A DNA stretch of 64,000 bases, from assembly GCF_900187965.1 (NCBI RefSeq), contig NZ_FZNL01000023.1, positions 1 through 64,000 of the forward strand, written 5' to 3'. This document shows, piece after piece, positions 16,993 through 26,024 of the stretch. The stretch's first letter is position 1. Every line of letters begins with the position of its first letter. This DNA comes from Flavobacterium sp. ov086 (GTDB lineage: Bacteria; Bacteroidota; Bacteroidia; Flavobacteriales; Flavobacteriaceae). The translations under genes were made by a program, and so were the position numbers. The notes beneath the pieces were generated by a model, which worked only from the letters and a program-made list of their open reading frames with translations, was not told the origin of the DNA and ran no database searches.

Positions 16993-17766
16993 ATGAATAG
17001 AATTTTCTTTATTTTATCTTTCCTTTTCTTCTTCGGTATCTCGCATGCTCAGGATTCTTTGGCTACAGCCGAACCTCCAAAAGTTGCTTCGATAAAATAT
17101 ACCGAGAAAGACATTAAGATCGATTCGAGTACAGTTGAAGCCAAAACCTTTGAGAAAAACTTCAAAAAAAAATATACTGATTCAGATTTTGTATATGAAT
17201 ATAAAACGCCCGAAAAAAATATGTGGGATCGTTTTAAAGAGTGGTTAGCAAGCATTTTCAGAGAGCTATTTAGTTTTGAAAATACAGAAAACTCAATCAA
17301 ATTTGTAGCAATTCTATTGAGAATTATTGCAGTAATAGTTATTATCATTGTGATTTATCTAATTGCAAAAGCGTTGATCAATAAAGAAGGGCAATGGATT
17401 TTTGGCAAAAACTCACAAAAAAAGACCATTTATTATACGGATATTGAAAAAAACATACATCTTTTAGATTTCGAAAAATTAATAAAAGAAAGCATAAATT
17501 CCGGCGAAAAAAGAATCGCAATTCGGTATTATTATCTTTGGTTATTAAAAGTCATGGCACAAAACCATTACATAGAATGGGATATCGAAAAAACAAATTC
17601 AGATTATTTATACGAGCTTCAAAAACCTGCACATAGAGAAGAATTCACCTATTTATCTTACCTGTACAATTATATTTGGTACGGAGAATTTGAAATTAAC
17701 GAAACCTCTTTCAGTAAAGCAGAAAATAGATTTAAGAATGCCTTAAAAATGTTTAACCATGGATAA
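16993..17766 (+). CDS. DUF4129 domain membrane protein
   Basis: I use ATG 16993 (MNRIFFILSFLFFFGISHAQ, a clean signal peptide) rather than an in-frame TTG at 16981 that overlaps the preceding stop. A periplasmic segment is followed by one strong transmembrane helix (FVAILLRIIAVIVIIIVIYL, residues about 105-130). A cytosolic DUF4129 domain follows: DFEKLIKESINSGEKRIAIR, YYLWLLKVM and YLYNYIWYGEFEI. DUF4129 often accompanies transglutaminase, MoxR and DUF58 genes. It lies 8 bp after the SpoIIM gene and its stop overlaps the start of the DUF4350 gene by 8 bp, so these are translationally linked. Confidence 0.88.
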   Translation: MNRIFFILSFLFFFGISHAQDSLATAEPPKVASIKYTEKDIKIDSSTVEAKTFEKNFKKKYTDSDFVYEYKTPEKNMWDRFKEWLASIFRELFSFENTENSIKFVAILLRIIAVIVIIIVIYLIAKALINKEGQWIFGKNSQKKTIYYTDIEKNIHLLDFEKLIKESINSGEKRIAIRYYYLWLLKVMAQNHYIEWDIEKTNSDYLYELQKPAHREEFTYLSYLYNYIWYGEFEINETSFSKAENRFKNALKMFNHG

Positions 17767-18967
17767 AAATATCAAAATTTATATCGCTATTCTGGTTTTT
17801 GTTTTAGCATTAACTTTAATTGCCGATCGTGATCAGGCAAAACCTATTGATTGGAGTCCAACGTATTCTGTTAATGACAAAATTCCACTTGGATTATATG
17901 TTTTTGACAAAGAAATTCATGGTATTTTAAAACATCAAAAAGTTGAAAAAATTGCCACTATAACTCCGTACGAGTTTCTGGATTCTAAATATGATGACGA
18001 TACTTTAGTAGAAAATTATAAAATAAAAGGTACTTTTTTAAACATATCAGAAGCCAACAATATTGATGACCAATCTGTAACGGAGCTTTTTTATTTTGTA
18101 TCACACGGAAATAATGCTTTTTTGAGCATGAAAGAATTTCCACAAGTTCTATTAGACAGTCTAAAACTTAAAAGTATTTTTAGCTTTGGAATTCCTAATA
18201 GCAACTCCACTTGGCTTGCTAATAAAAAAGTACGTAACAAAAAATATCATTTAATAGAAGGCGTTGGAGATTCTTACTTTTCAAAAATTGATACTTTAAA
18301 CAGTACCGTTTTAGGTTATCAAAGCTATCAGCCTAAGCAAAAACATATTAACTTTATAAAAGTTGCATACAAAAAGGGCTTTTTTTATTTGCATACTCAA
18401 CCGGCCGCTTTTAGCAATTTTCATTTGCTAAAAAAAGATCATTATCAATACACCGAAAATGTATTGTCTTATTTACCAAAAGATGGTGTTTTTTGGTACA
18501 CCAAAGCGATAAATGACGAGAGAATTTCGCAATCGCCATTGCGTTATATTTTTAGTCAGCCAGCTTTAAAATGGGCTTGGTATTTATCCCTGATTGGAAT
18601 ATTAATCTTTATAATTTTTAATGCTAAACGAAAACAACGTATTGTTCCAATACTGAAACCTTTACCAAACTTAACCGTTGATTTTACAAAAACCATCGGG
18701 AATTTATATTATCAGGAAGGCGATCACGACAATATTATCGATAAAAAAATCATTTATTTTCTGGAGCGAATCCGAAATGAATATTTAATGGATACAACAA
18801 AACTGGACGACGATTTTATCAAAAAACTGCATTATAAAACAGGGAAAAACGAAACCGATATTCAGGAACTTGTATTCTTAATTAATGAACACAGAAAGAG
18901 TTATCACGGAAGTCTTGAAGAAGATCTAATCAGAATTAATAATGCAATCGAAAAGATATTAAATTAA
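17759..18967 (+). CDS. DUF4350 domain membrane-anchored protein
   Basis: The 402-residue protein begins with an N-terminal membrane anchor (IYIAILVFVLALTLIA). A DUF4350-type extracytoplasmic domain follows, with IDWSPTYSVNDKIPLGLYVF, LFYFVSHGNNAFLSMKEFP and FFYLHTQPAAFSNFHLL. A second membrane helix lies at about residues 268-288 (WAWYLSLIGILIFIIF), followed by a cytosolic tail with TVDFTKTIGNLYYQEGDHDN. This arrangement matches the DUF4350 proteins found between DUF4129 and MoxR genes. It is co-transcribed with its neighbours. Biochemical activity is unknown. Confidence 0.87.
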   Translation: MDKNIKIYIAILVFVLALTLIADRDQAKPIDWSPTYSVNDKIPLGLYVFDKEIHGILKHQKVEKIATITPYEFLDSKYDDDTLVENYKIKGTFLNISEANNIDDQSVTELFYFVSHGNNAFLSMKEFPQVLLDSLKLKSIFSFGIPNSNSTWLANKKVRNKKYHLIEGVGDSYFSKIDTLNSTVLGYQSYQPKQKHINFIKVAYKKGFFYLHTQPAAFSNFHLLKKDHYQYTENVLSYLPKDGVFWYTKAINDERISQSPLRYIFSQPALKWAWYLSLIGILIFIIFNAKRKQRIVPILKPLPNLTVDFTKTIGNLYYQEGDHDNIIDKKIIYFLERIRNEYLMDTTKLDDDFIKKLHYKTGKNETDIQELVFLINEHRKSYHGSLEEDLIRINNAIEKILN

Positions 18968-19009
18968 TATTTTAAAAAAAATTGACACAGATTAAAAAAA
19001 ATACTGCAA

Positions 19010-19081
19010 CGAATTTCACTAATTTACACCAATTAAGTTGGTTCAATTTGAATTAGAATTAGGGAAAATTAGTGAAATTCG
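19010..19081. repeat. Inverted-repeat element of the CGAATTTCACTAATTT family
   Basis: CGAATTTCACTAATTT (19010-19025) and its exact reverse complement (19066-19081) flank a 40-bp centre. The right arm continues as GTGGCAAAAAA. This is a copy of the dispersed GCCACGAATT-type repeat also found at 23775, 53728, 62110 and, decayed, 13299. It lies in the gap before the MoxR gene, and an apparent N-terminal extension of MoxR would be translation of this repeat. Confidence 0.7.
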
Positions 19082-19142
19082 TGGCAAAAAAACTTTAAAT
19101 CTGTGGCAAAAAAACAACCAATCTAAAGAAAATATACCAATT

Positions 19143-20156
19143 ATGGACGATATCAATACACCGACAACTGAAATCACTAATGAAAATGTGAATTTTGAGA
19201 CCAGAATAAATTTAGCCCCACTTTTAGAGCACGTTAACAGCATCAAAAAAGAGCTTGAAACAGTAATTGTAGGGCAACATAAAATGATCGATCAGCTTTT
19301 GGTTGCGATTCTATCAAACGGACACGTTTTGCTTGAAGGTGTTCCCGGAGTTGCCAAAACGATTACCGCCAAATTATTGTCCAAAACTTTGAATATTGGC
19401 TTTAGCCGAATTCAGTTTACACCAGATTTGATGCCATCAGATATTTTAGGAACTTCGATTTTTAATCTTAAAACTTCTGAATTTCAGTTTAAGCAAGGGC
19501 CAATTTTCTCAAATTTAATTTTGATTGACGAGATCAACCGTGCTCCTGCCAAAACACAAGCAGCTCTTTTTGAAGTTATGGAAGAGCGTCAAATTACAAT
19601 TGATGGTTCTGCTTATCAACTTGAAACCCCGTTTCTGGTTATTGCAACACAAAATCCAATTGAGCAAGAAGGAACGTATCGTTTGCCGGAAGCACAATTA
19701 GACCGTTTTTTATTCAAAATCATAATTGATTATCCAAAATTAGACGAAGAGATTTTAATTATCCAAAGAGAGCATTTATTGCAGGATCACGGAAAATTAG
19801 AAGCTATAAAAACCATACTTTCCGCAGCAGAAATTAAAGGTTACCAAGCGTTGGTAAAACAAATTAGAGTAGAGCAAAATTTATTGGAATACATTGCCAG
19901 AATTGTAGTTAACACGCGCGAAAATGCCTTTTTATATCTTGGTGCATCGCCTCGTGCTTCGATTGCAATACTAAATGCCGCCAAAGGTTTTGCAGCCATT
20001 CGCGGACGCGATTTCGTCACGCCAGAAGACATTAAAGAAGCTGCAATTCCGGTTTTACAACACCGTGTTATTGTAACTCCTGAGCGCGAAATGGAAGGAA
20101 TTACAAGTCCCGAAATCATTAAACAAATTATTGAAACTGTCGAAATACCAAGGTAG
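19143..20156 (+). CDS. MoxR-type AAA+ ATPase
   Basis: The start is ATG 19143 (MDDINTPTTE). An in-frame start at 19038 would translate the upstream repeat and has no support. The product is about 337 residues. Walker A is EGVPGVAKT, Walker B is LILIDEINRAP, the sensor-1 region is FLVIATQNPIEQEGTYRLPE with the MoxR signature LPEAQLDRFLF, and the C-terminal lid has SPRASIAILNAAK. MoxR proteins act as chaperone-like ATPases working with adjacent DUF58 or VWA proteins. The DUF58 gene follows after 74 bp, and SpoIIM, DUF4129 and DUF4350 precede. The substrate is unknown. Confidence 0.95.
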   Translation: MDDINTPTTEITNENVNFETRINLAPLLEHVNSIKKELETVIVGQHKMIDQLLVAILSNGHVLLEGVPGVAKTITAKLLSKTLNIGFSRIQFTPDLMPSDILGTSIFNLKTSEFQFKQGPIFSNLILIDEINRAPAKTQAALFEVMEERQITIDGSAYQLETPFLVIATQNPIEQEGTYRLPEAQLDRFLFKIIIDYPKLDEEILIIQREHLLQDHGKLEAIKTILSAAEIKGYQALVKQIRVEQNLLEYIARIVVNTRENAFLYLGASPRASIAILNAAKGFAAIRGRDFVTPEDIKEAAIPVLQHRVIVTPEREMEGITSPEIIKQIIETVEIPR

Positions 20157-20230
20157 TTGTTAATGATTAATTGTTAATATCAACTGAGAACCTGAAACTT
20201 GAAACAAGAAAAACCTGAAACCTTAAAATC

Positions 20231-21562
20231 GTGAAATTCATAAAAAGTCTATACTTAAACAACTTCTTTTTCTATGTGCTTTTGAGCATTATAGGACTCT
20301 TTGTTTGTGCTTTTATTTTTCCGAATTTATATAATGCTGTCTGGTTTCTTGTTTTGATTTTAATCACATTTCTAGGACTTGATATTTTGCTTTTATATTT
20401 TGCAAGAACTGGAATTGAGGCAACTCGAAATACTCCTGAAAAACTTTCGAATGGTGATTTGAATCCTATAAGTATCAGTATTAAAAACCATTATACCTTT
20501 ACAATTTCAGTAAAAATTATTGACGAAATTCCGTTTCAGTTTCAGGTTCGTGATTTCAAAATTGTGAAGACAATTAAGGCTTCCGCCGAAAAAGAAATCG
20601 GATACGATTTGCGTCCAACAGAACGTGGAGAATATTATTTTGGAAATTTAAATCTCTATGTTTCTTCGCCTTTAAAATTAATTTCTAGAAGATTTACTTT
20701 TGATAAAGATCAAATGGTGCCAACATATCCTTCTTATATTCAATTGAGAAAATATGATTTATTGGCTTTTTCGAATAATTTATACCAATACGGAATCAAA
20801 AAGATCCGCCGAATTGGTCACACTATGGAGTTTGAACAAATTAAAGAATATGTTCAGGGCGACGATCTTAGAACTTTAAACTGGAAAGCTACTGCGAAGA
20901 AAAACTCTTTAATGGTTAACCAATTTCAGGACGAAAAATCACAATCGGTTTATATGGCAATCGATAAAGGCCGAGTCATGCAAATGCCTTTTGACGGATT
21001 GAGTTTATTGGACTATGCGATTAATTCAACTTTGGTTTTATCAAATGTAATTCTGAAAAAGCACGACAAAGCAGGGATTTTTGCCTTCTCTAAAAAAGTA
21101 GAAAACAGAGTTTTTGCTGAAAAAAGATCTTCGCAAATGCAGAAAATTCTCGAAACGCTATACAACATCAAAACTGACTTTTTCGAAAGTGATTACAGCC
21201 GTTTGTATGTCGATATTAAAAAAAATATCAATCAGAGAAGTTTGATTATTTTATACACTAATTTTGAAACAATGGATGGTTTAAACCGTCAATTACCTTA
21301 TTTAAAAGGAATTGCAAAAAGCCATTTATTAGTGGTTGTTTTCTTTAGTAATACCGAATTGAATCAGATCATTAACCGAAAAACAAATACTATTCAGGAG
21401 ATATACGATAAAGTAATTGCCGAAAAATTCATGTTCGAGAAAAAACTCATTGCCAACGAACTCAAGAAATATGGAATATATTCGGTTTTAACACAACCTG
21501 AAAACCTGACTTTGGATACTATTAATAAATATCTCGAAATTAAAGCAAGAGGGATTTTGTAG
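20231..21562 (+). CDS. DUF58 domain (VWA-like) protein
   Basis: The 443-residue protein probably starts at GTG 20231. Two membrane helices lie at the N-terminus (FFFYVLLSIIGLFVCAFIF, VWFLVLILITFLGLDILLL). A beta-rich middle (LRPTERGEYYFGNLNLY) follows, then the DUF58 signature DDLRTLNWKATAKKNSLMVN. A VWA-like part contains MAIDKGRVMQMPFDGLSLLD, where the MIDAS-like DxGRxM motif is modified from DxSxS. It is the partner of MoxR in the same operon. It should be membrane-anchored with its DUF58/VWA domain in the cytosol. Confidence 0.93.
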   Translation: MKFIKSLYLNNFFFYVLLSIIGLFVCAFIFPNLYNAVWFLVLILITFLGLDILLLYFARTGIEATRNTPEKLSNGDLNPISISIKNHYTFTISVKIIDEIPFQFQVRDFKIVKTIKASAEKEIGYDLRPTERGEYYFGNLNLYVSSPLKLISRRFTFDKDQMVPTYPSYIQLRKYDLLAFSNNLYQYGIKKIRRIGHTMEFEQIKEYVQGDDLRTLNWKATAKKNSLMVNQFQDEKSQSVYMAIDKGRVMQMPFDGLSLLDYAINSTLVLSNVILKKHDKAGIFAFSKKVENRVFAEKRSSQMQKILETLYNIKTDFFESDYSRLYVDIKKNINQRSLIILYTNFETMDGLNRQLPYLKGIAKSHLLVVVFFSNTELNQIINRKTNTIQEIYDKVIAEKFMFEKKLIANELKKYGIYSVLTQPENLTLDTINKYLEIKARGIL

Positions 21563-21677
21563 ATGTAAGAAGTCCTATGTTGTGAAAATGTAAAATGAAT
21601 ATTATTTAGATATCAATTTCATAAGTTAAATTTAAGAATGATCAAAAATCTTTGAATCTTTGCAACTCTCAAAAATA

Positions 21678-22619
21678 ATGAAAAAACTAATTTTACTCCT
21701 ATTCCTTTTCACAAGTTTTTTGTCTAATGCACAAAAAAGCGAAACTATAACAATTCCTAACGGTGTAGTTTATAAATATGCTGATGCTAAAGTAATTGAA
21801 AAAGCTAAAAAACTAATTAGCGACAATTTATCTTCTAACAACGACTACAAAATATTACAAGACAATCTTATTATTGGTCCTGAACTCTGGAAAAGATTTA
21901 AAGACAACTCCAAAATACAAAATATAGAAGGTAGAAAAGTTGAATTTCATGTAGATAATGCAATATTAGATGGTAAAATGAGCCAAGATATAGCTGCTTC
22001 TAGAATAGTGTGGGATGAATTTAAAAATGAAGTTTCTAACGATTACATTATTAGAAAAGCCAACCAAGAAGAATTAAATTATTATTGGTCTGTTATATCA
22101 TTTGACATTGAAGAGCCATTATTAATTGTGGAAACTAAAGAGCATAATTATATTTTAAATCTGTTAAAAAAAGATTTAAAATTATTGTGGTTAGATGAAG
22201 CTCCAAAACAAAATAATACAAATCAAGTTGCCTACAAACAATATCAAGACGGAAAAGAAATTGATTCTATTTATAAAGGAGAAAAAGGAACCGCTTTAGA
22301 AAAGGTTATCTTTTTAAATAGTGACGAAGAGTTAAAAGCAAACACTTCAATGGAAGATCTGGAATTAATCCTAAAAAAAACAAATAAAATATTTGACGAA
22401 TTGTTTAAAAACTCAATGAAATCAGGAAAAATAATGGTTGAATTTGAGTTGAAAAAGAAAAAAAACGAAATAACTTATGCTGTTAAAGATGATTTAGATT
22501 TAGACATTATGAAAGTCTTTGAACAAAGAGTTAACAGCGAAGTCTATCCTAATTCAAAAAAGGAACCTATTAAACTGCGATTACTTTACAAAGTAAATTC
22601 GTTTAATGATGTAGAATAA
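21678..22619 (+). CDS. Secreted protein of unknown function
   Basis: The start is ATG 21678; the frame is open six codons further up but MKKLILLLFLFTSFLSNAQ is a complete signal peptide. The mature part of about 293 residues is Lys/Glu/Asn-rich with predicted mixed helix and strand (VYKYADAKVIEKAKKLISD, VIFLNSDEELKANTSMEDLE). I recognise no family. Its signal peptide is almost identical at DNA level to that of the next gene (22684). Codon use and AT content match neighbours. Confidence 0.65.
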   Translation: MKKLILLLFLFTSFLSNAQKSETITIPNGVVYKYADAKVIEKAKKLISDNLSSNNDYKILQDNLIIGPELWKRFKDNSKIQNIEGRKVEFHVDNAILDGKMSQDIAASRIVWDEFKNEVSNDYIIRKANQEELNYYWSVISFDIEEPLLIVETKEHNYILNLLKKDLKLLWLDEAPKQNNTNQVAYKQYQDGKEIDSIYKGEKGTALEKVIFLNSDEELKANTSMEDLELILKKTNKIFDELFKNSMKSGKIMVEFELKKKKNEITYAVKDDLDLDIMKVFEQRVNSEVYPNSKKEPIKLRLLYKVNSFNDVE

Positions 22620-22683
22620 AAAAATCTGAATATTCGATTAATAAAATTTAAACTTTTTTGTCTCAACTTTTGAAACTCATAAA

Positions 22684-23769
22684 ATGAAAAAACTAATTCT
22701 ACTTCTATTCGTTTTCGCAAGCTTCTTTGCCAATGCACAAAAAACAGAAAACATTATCATTATAACCACAGACGGTTTTAGATGGCAGGAAATTTTTAAA
22801 GGAATGGATTCAGCTATTGCCAATGATAAAAAATTTAACCAAGGCGATAGTACTTATATTTATAAAAAATATTCCAGTTCAGATTTTAAAGAATCACGCA
22901 AAAAAATCATGCCTTTTTTATGGTCAGAAATAGCAACGAAAGGGCAAATTTATGGCAATCGTGACTTAGGAAACAAAGTCGATGTTTCGAATCCGTATTG
23001 GTTTAGTTATCCCGGATATAGCGAGATTATGACCGGAAATGTTGACACTGCCGTAAATTCAAATCATTATAAAGCAAACCCGAATGTCAATGTTTTGGAG
23101 TTTTTAAATCAACAATCTAAACTAAAAGGAAAAGTTGCCGCTTTTGGTGCTTGGGATGCTTTCGACCGAATTTTAAATGAAAAAAGAAGTGGTTTTCTTG
23201 TAATTTCTGCTTTTGATAATGTGGGTGGAAATAAACCAACTGAAACAGAAAAACTACTAAATGAAATGCGCAATAATTCGTTTAAGCCTTTTCATGAAGA
23301 TGAATGTCTGGACGTTTTTACACATTATCAAGCTTTGAATGAGCTGAAAACCAAGAAACCAAAAGTACTTTATATCGCTTACGGAGAAACCGATGAATGG
23401 GCGCATGCAGGACATTACAGATCATATCTTGACGCTGCAAATCAAGTAGACAAATGGATTAAAGAAATCTGGGATTTTGTACAAAATGATCCGCAATACA
23501 AAAACAAAACGACTTTGATAATCACGGTAGATCACGGTCGCGGTGACGAAAAAAAAGCACAATGGACAGATCACGGTGCTGATGTTCCAGGTGCTTCACA
23601 AATTTGGTTTGCCGCAATGGGACCTGAAATCGCACCAAAAGGCGAAGTAAAAACAGATTCTCAATTGTATCAAAAACAAGTTGCACAAACCATCGCAAAA
23701 ATCATGGGCTACACTTTTACAACATCACATCCTGTTGCAGAAGAAATTTCAGAAGTAATTAAGAAATAG
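22684..23769 (+). CDS. Alkaline-phosphatase-superfamily phosphodiesterase/phosphatase, secreted
   Basis: The 361-residue periplasmic enzyme follows a signal peptide ending NAQ. Superfamily metal-site motifs are visible: IIIITTDGFRWQEIFKG (Asp ligand), FSYPGYSEIMTGN (likely Ser/Thr nucleophile region), YGETDEWAHAGHY (Asp/His ligands) and IITVDHGRGDEKKAQWTDHG (Asp-His and distal His). The arrangement is that of type I phosphodiesterases and phosphonoacetate hydrolase-like members rather than classical PhoA. Probable role is hydrolysis of a phosphate ester or diester in the periplasm; substrate unknown. It stands alone between two unknown genes. Confidence 0.85.
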   Translation: MKKLILLLFVFASFFANAQKTENIIIITTDGFRWQEIFKGMDSAIANDKKFNQGDSTYIYKKYSSSDFKESRKKIMPFLWSEIATKGQIYGNRDLGNKVDVSNPYWFSYPGYSEIMTGNVDTAVNSNHYKANPNVNVLEFLNQQSKLKGKVAAFGAWDAFDRILNEKRSGFLVISAFDNVGGNKPTETEKLLNEMRNNSFKPFHEDECLDVFTHYQALNELKTKKPKVLYIAYGETDEWAHAGHYRSYLDAANQVDKWIKEIWDFVQNDPQYKNKTTLIITVDHGRGDEKKAQWTDHGADVPGASQIWFAAMGPEIAPKGEVKTDSQLYQKQVAQTIAKIMGYTFTTSHPVAEEISEVIKK

Positions 23770-23774
23770 TTTTT

Positions 23775-23866
23775 TTGCCACGAATTACACTAATTTTCTC
23801 TAATTTTTTTTTCGCATTGATGTAATATTAATTCGTGAAAATTCGGGCAATTCATGGCGAACTTTT
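23775..23866. repeat. GCCACGAATT-family dispersed repeat
   Basis: TTTTTTTGCCACGAATTACA and, inverted, AATTCGTGAAAATTC with CATGGCGAAC bound an AT-rich centre. The layout matches the copies at 19010-19081 and 53728-53863 but is more degenerate. It lies between the phosphodiesterase gene and the next small gene and could act as a 3' stem or terminator. Confidence 0.55.
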
Positions 23867-23901
23867 TTATTTGAAGTAAGGAAATATCATAAACTAATAA
23901 A

Positions 23902-24402
23902 ATGACTAATAATTGGGATGAAATAAATTGGATTTTTGAGCCCGATGGAGCATTAAGAGATATTTATATTGAAAATATAACTATTGAAGATTGGAAAGTT
24001 TTAATGGATTATTTAAACCTTAATTACATTATTAAATATGGTCCTACAGGAGAAAATCAAATAATAAATAAGCTTAATAAGGAATATTTAATTCAAATGT
24101 TGAATGATGAAACGGGGAAAATGGAATGCAAAACCGTTTCTATAATTATTGACGGTATTATTATAAATAACCATTTTTTCTCCGTAAATGAAATTGAATT
24201 TGACATCGATCTGAGAGAAATAAATTCTTTCGAAGATTATATTAAGGTCATAAACTTTATGAATCAAATTAGTCAAATTCTAGGCAAACCTTTAATTCTA
24301 ACTGGTGAAAATCAGAAGGAATTCCCTCTTATTGAGGTAGATTTCTCCAAAAAACTAATAAAGGCATTGACAAAAAAAGAAGCTATAAAATTATGGAAGT
24401 AG
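23902..24402 (+). CDS. Hypothetical cytosolic protein
   Basis: The 166-residue acidic protein has no signal peptide. It begins MTNNWDEINWIFEPDGALRD and continues YIENITIEDWKVLMDYLN; the C-terminal half is IEFDIDLREINSFEDYIKVI and PLILTGENQKEFPLIEVDF. The size, acidity and WIFEPDGALRDIYI opening resemble stand-alone immunity-type proteins of polymorphic toxin loci, but there is no toxin gene beside it. I recognise no named family and the immunity idea is speculative. Flanked by repeat DNA on both sides. Confidence 0.6.
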   Translation: MTNNWDEINWIFEPDGALRDIYIENITIEDWKVLMDYLNLNYIIKYGPTGENQIINKLNKEYLIQMLNDETGKMECKTVSIIIDGIIINNHFFSVNEIEFDIDLREINSFEDYIKVINFMNQISQILGKPLILTGENQKEFPLIEVDFSKKLIKALTKKEAIKLWK

Positions 24403-24515
24403 TTAAACCTAGAAAGTTTTGAAAACCTTTGCTACTTTGAACCTCTCAACCTTTGTTCCTATTTTAAAAAAAACTCAGTACCTTTGCCCCTTTGCAACTT
24501 TGAGCCTTAAAAAAA
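24403..24515. repeat. CCTTTGCAACTTTGAGCC-type intergenic repeat
   Basis: Several units of CTTTG(C/A)(A/T)ACTTTGAACC and CCTTTGCCCCTTTGCAACTT occur upstream of the methyltransferase. The same words recur at 39546-39582 and, in reverse complement, at 14193-14225. An open frame across this stretch is only translated repeat. Confidence 0.5.
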
Positions 24516-25310
24516 ATGAAACAAATTACTTCAATACAAAATCCGTTTATAAAATCACTTGTTTTATTACAGGAAAAGGCAAAAAATCGCAAACAAACGG
24601 GAACATTTTTAATTGAAGGCTTACGCGAAATTTCTCTTGCTATAAAAGGCGGTTACGAAATAGAAACGGTTTTATTTTTACCGGAATTGGTTACTGAAAG
24701 TCAGATTAATAAATTGGTTAATTCGCCAGTTCAATTAATCGAAATCAATAAAGAAGTTTACCAAAAACTAGCTTATCGCGACACTACAGAAGGGATTTTG
24801 GCTATAGCCAAAACAAAATCATTACAATTATCTGATTTAAAATTATCTGCAAATCCGTTGATTATTGTGGCCGAAGCGCCTGAAAAACCGGGAAATATTG
24901 GTGCGCTTTTACGTACGGCAGATGCGGCTAATTTAGATGCTGTTTTAATCGCAAATCCCAAAAGTGATTTATACAACCCAAATATTGTGCGTTCTAGTGT
25001 TGGCTGTTTATTCACCAATCAAATTGCAACAGGAACCACAGCCGAAATCATTGCTTTTTTGAAAGAAAAAAAGATTGATTTTTACTGTGCTACGTTACAA
25101 AACTCAACATCGTATCACACACAGGATTTTACAACTCCAACCGCTTTGGTCGTTGGTACAGAAGCCACAGGATTAACACAAGATTGGCGTGATGCTGCTA
25201 CACAAAATATCATTATCCCGATGCAAGGCGAAATCGACAGCATGAATGTTTCGGTTGCGGCGGCTATTTTAATTTTTGAAGCCAAAAGACAAAGAGGTTT
25301 TAAACAATAA
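24516..25310 (+). CDS. TrmH/SpoU-family RNA 2'-O-methyltransferase
   Basis: The 264-residue protein has an N-terminal substrate-binding domain (MKQITSIQNPFIKSLVLL, GTFLIEGLREISLAI). The SPOUT catalytic domain carries the three motifs of the family: EAPEKPGNIGALLRTADAAN, VGTEATGLTQDWRDAA and MNVSVAAAILIFEAKRQR, the last with the SAM-binding knot Asn-Val-Ser. It should methylate a ribose 2'-hydroxyl in rRNA or tRNA using SAM. The exact target cannot be told; length and N-terminal domain fit the RlmB/TsnR-like subgroup. Confidence 0.92.
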   Translation: MKQITSIQNPFIKSLVLLQEKAKNRKQTGTFLIEGLREISLAIKGGYEIETVLFLPELVTESQINKLVNSPVQLIEINKEVYQKLAYRDTTEGILAIAKTKSLQLSDLKLSANPLIIVAEAPEKPGNIGALLRTADAANLDAVLIANPKSDLYNPNIVRSSVGCLFTNQIATGTTAEIIAFLKEKKIDFYCATLQNSTSYHTQDFTTPTALVVGTEATGLTQDWRDAATQNIIIPMQGEIDSMNVSVAAAILIFEAKRQRGFKQ

Positions 25311-25520
25311 AATTAAAAAAATCCATTTCTTAAAAGTTTCTGTTCCATAATCGAAAATAAAAAAACAATCCCTCAATCTTGGGATATTATGCTATTGCAA
25401 TACAACTTCGGTAAAATAGCTATCTAAATCCTAAATCGACAAAGTTTGATTTGGACACAAAATACCCGTAAACAAAACTAAAAATCAAACACTTAAATAA
25501 ACCAAAAATATTTTTTATTT

Positions 25521-25544
25521 TAATTGATATATCAATTATATTTG
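25521..25544 (+). promoter_or_regulatory. Palindromic operator overlapping a -7 element upstream of the MarR gene
   Basis: TAATTGATATATCAATTA (25521-25538) is an 18-bp perfect palindrome. It runs directly into TATATTTG (25537-25544), a match to the Bacteroidota -7 element TAnnTTTG. ATG of the regulator is at 25566. MarR dimers bind palindromes of this size, so autoregulation by promoter occlusion is likely (inference). Confidence 0.7.
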
Positions 25545-25565
25545 TATCAGCAATCTATAAAAACG

Positions 25566-25994
25566 ATGGAAAAACTAAGTGATATAATTTTTTATTCAAT
25601 TGATAAATCAATAAAAACATATAGGCAATTCGCCCAGAAAAACATTTCTAAAGCCGGTATCGAAATAACAATCGATCAATGGCTTGTATTGAAAACTATT
25701 GAAGAAGATAATTCGATAGCACAAAAAGATATTGCTATAAAAACATTTAAAGACGTTGCTTCAATAACCCGAATTATTGAACTATTAGTACAGAAAGGAT
25801 ATTTGTCAAGAAAATTAAAATCGCAAGACCGAAGAAGATTTGAATTGACTTTGACAGATGAAGGCAATGACATTATTAAAAAAATGCAACCCTATATTCA
25901 AATCAACAGAGCTCAGGCACTAAAAAATATAACTGATGAAGAGATAAAGAATCTTCATTCAACTCTTTCAAAAATAATATCAAACATCAATTAA
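25566..25994 (+). CDS. MarR-family transcriptional regulator
   Basis: The start is ATG 25566; an in-frame start at 25524 would lie in the promoter palindrome. The 142-residue product has the winged-helix MarR fold: ITIDQWLVLKTIEEDNSIAQ, then recognition helix region FKDVASITRIIELLVQKGYL and wing SRKLKSQDRRRFELTLTDEG. The family binds DNA as dimers and usually responds to small ligands. It is 30 bp upstream of the S41 peptidase gene and in front of the serine hydrolase gene, so the three probably form one regulated unit. Confidence 0.92.
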   Translation: MEKLSDIIFYSIDKSIKTYRQFAQKNISKAGIEITIDQWLVLKTIEEDNSIAQKDIAIKTFKDVASITRIIELLVQKGYLSRKLKSQDRRRFELTLTDEGNDIIKKMQPYIQINRAQALKNITDEEIKNLHSTLSKIISNIN

Positions 25995-26024
25995 ATCACG
26001 AACAATCAATTAAACTTTAAAAAA

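Noticed and set aside
19038..19142. N-terminal extension of the MoxR protein
   Set aside because: It translates the inverted repeat at 19010-19081 and is not like MoxR proteins; ATG 19143 is a better start.
24419..24616. 65-codon frame before the methyltransferase
   Set aside because: Composed of the CCTTTGCAACTTTG repeat and overlaps the methyltransferase start in another frame.
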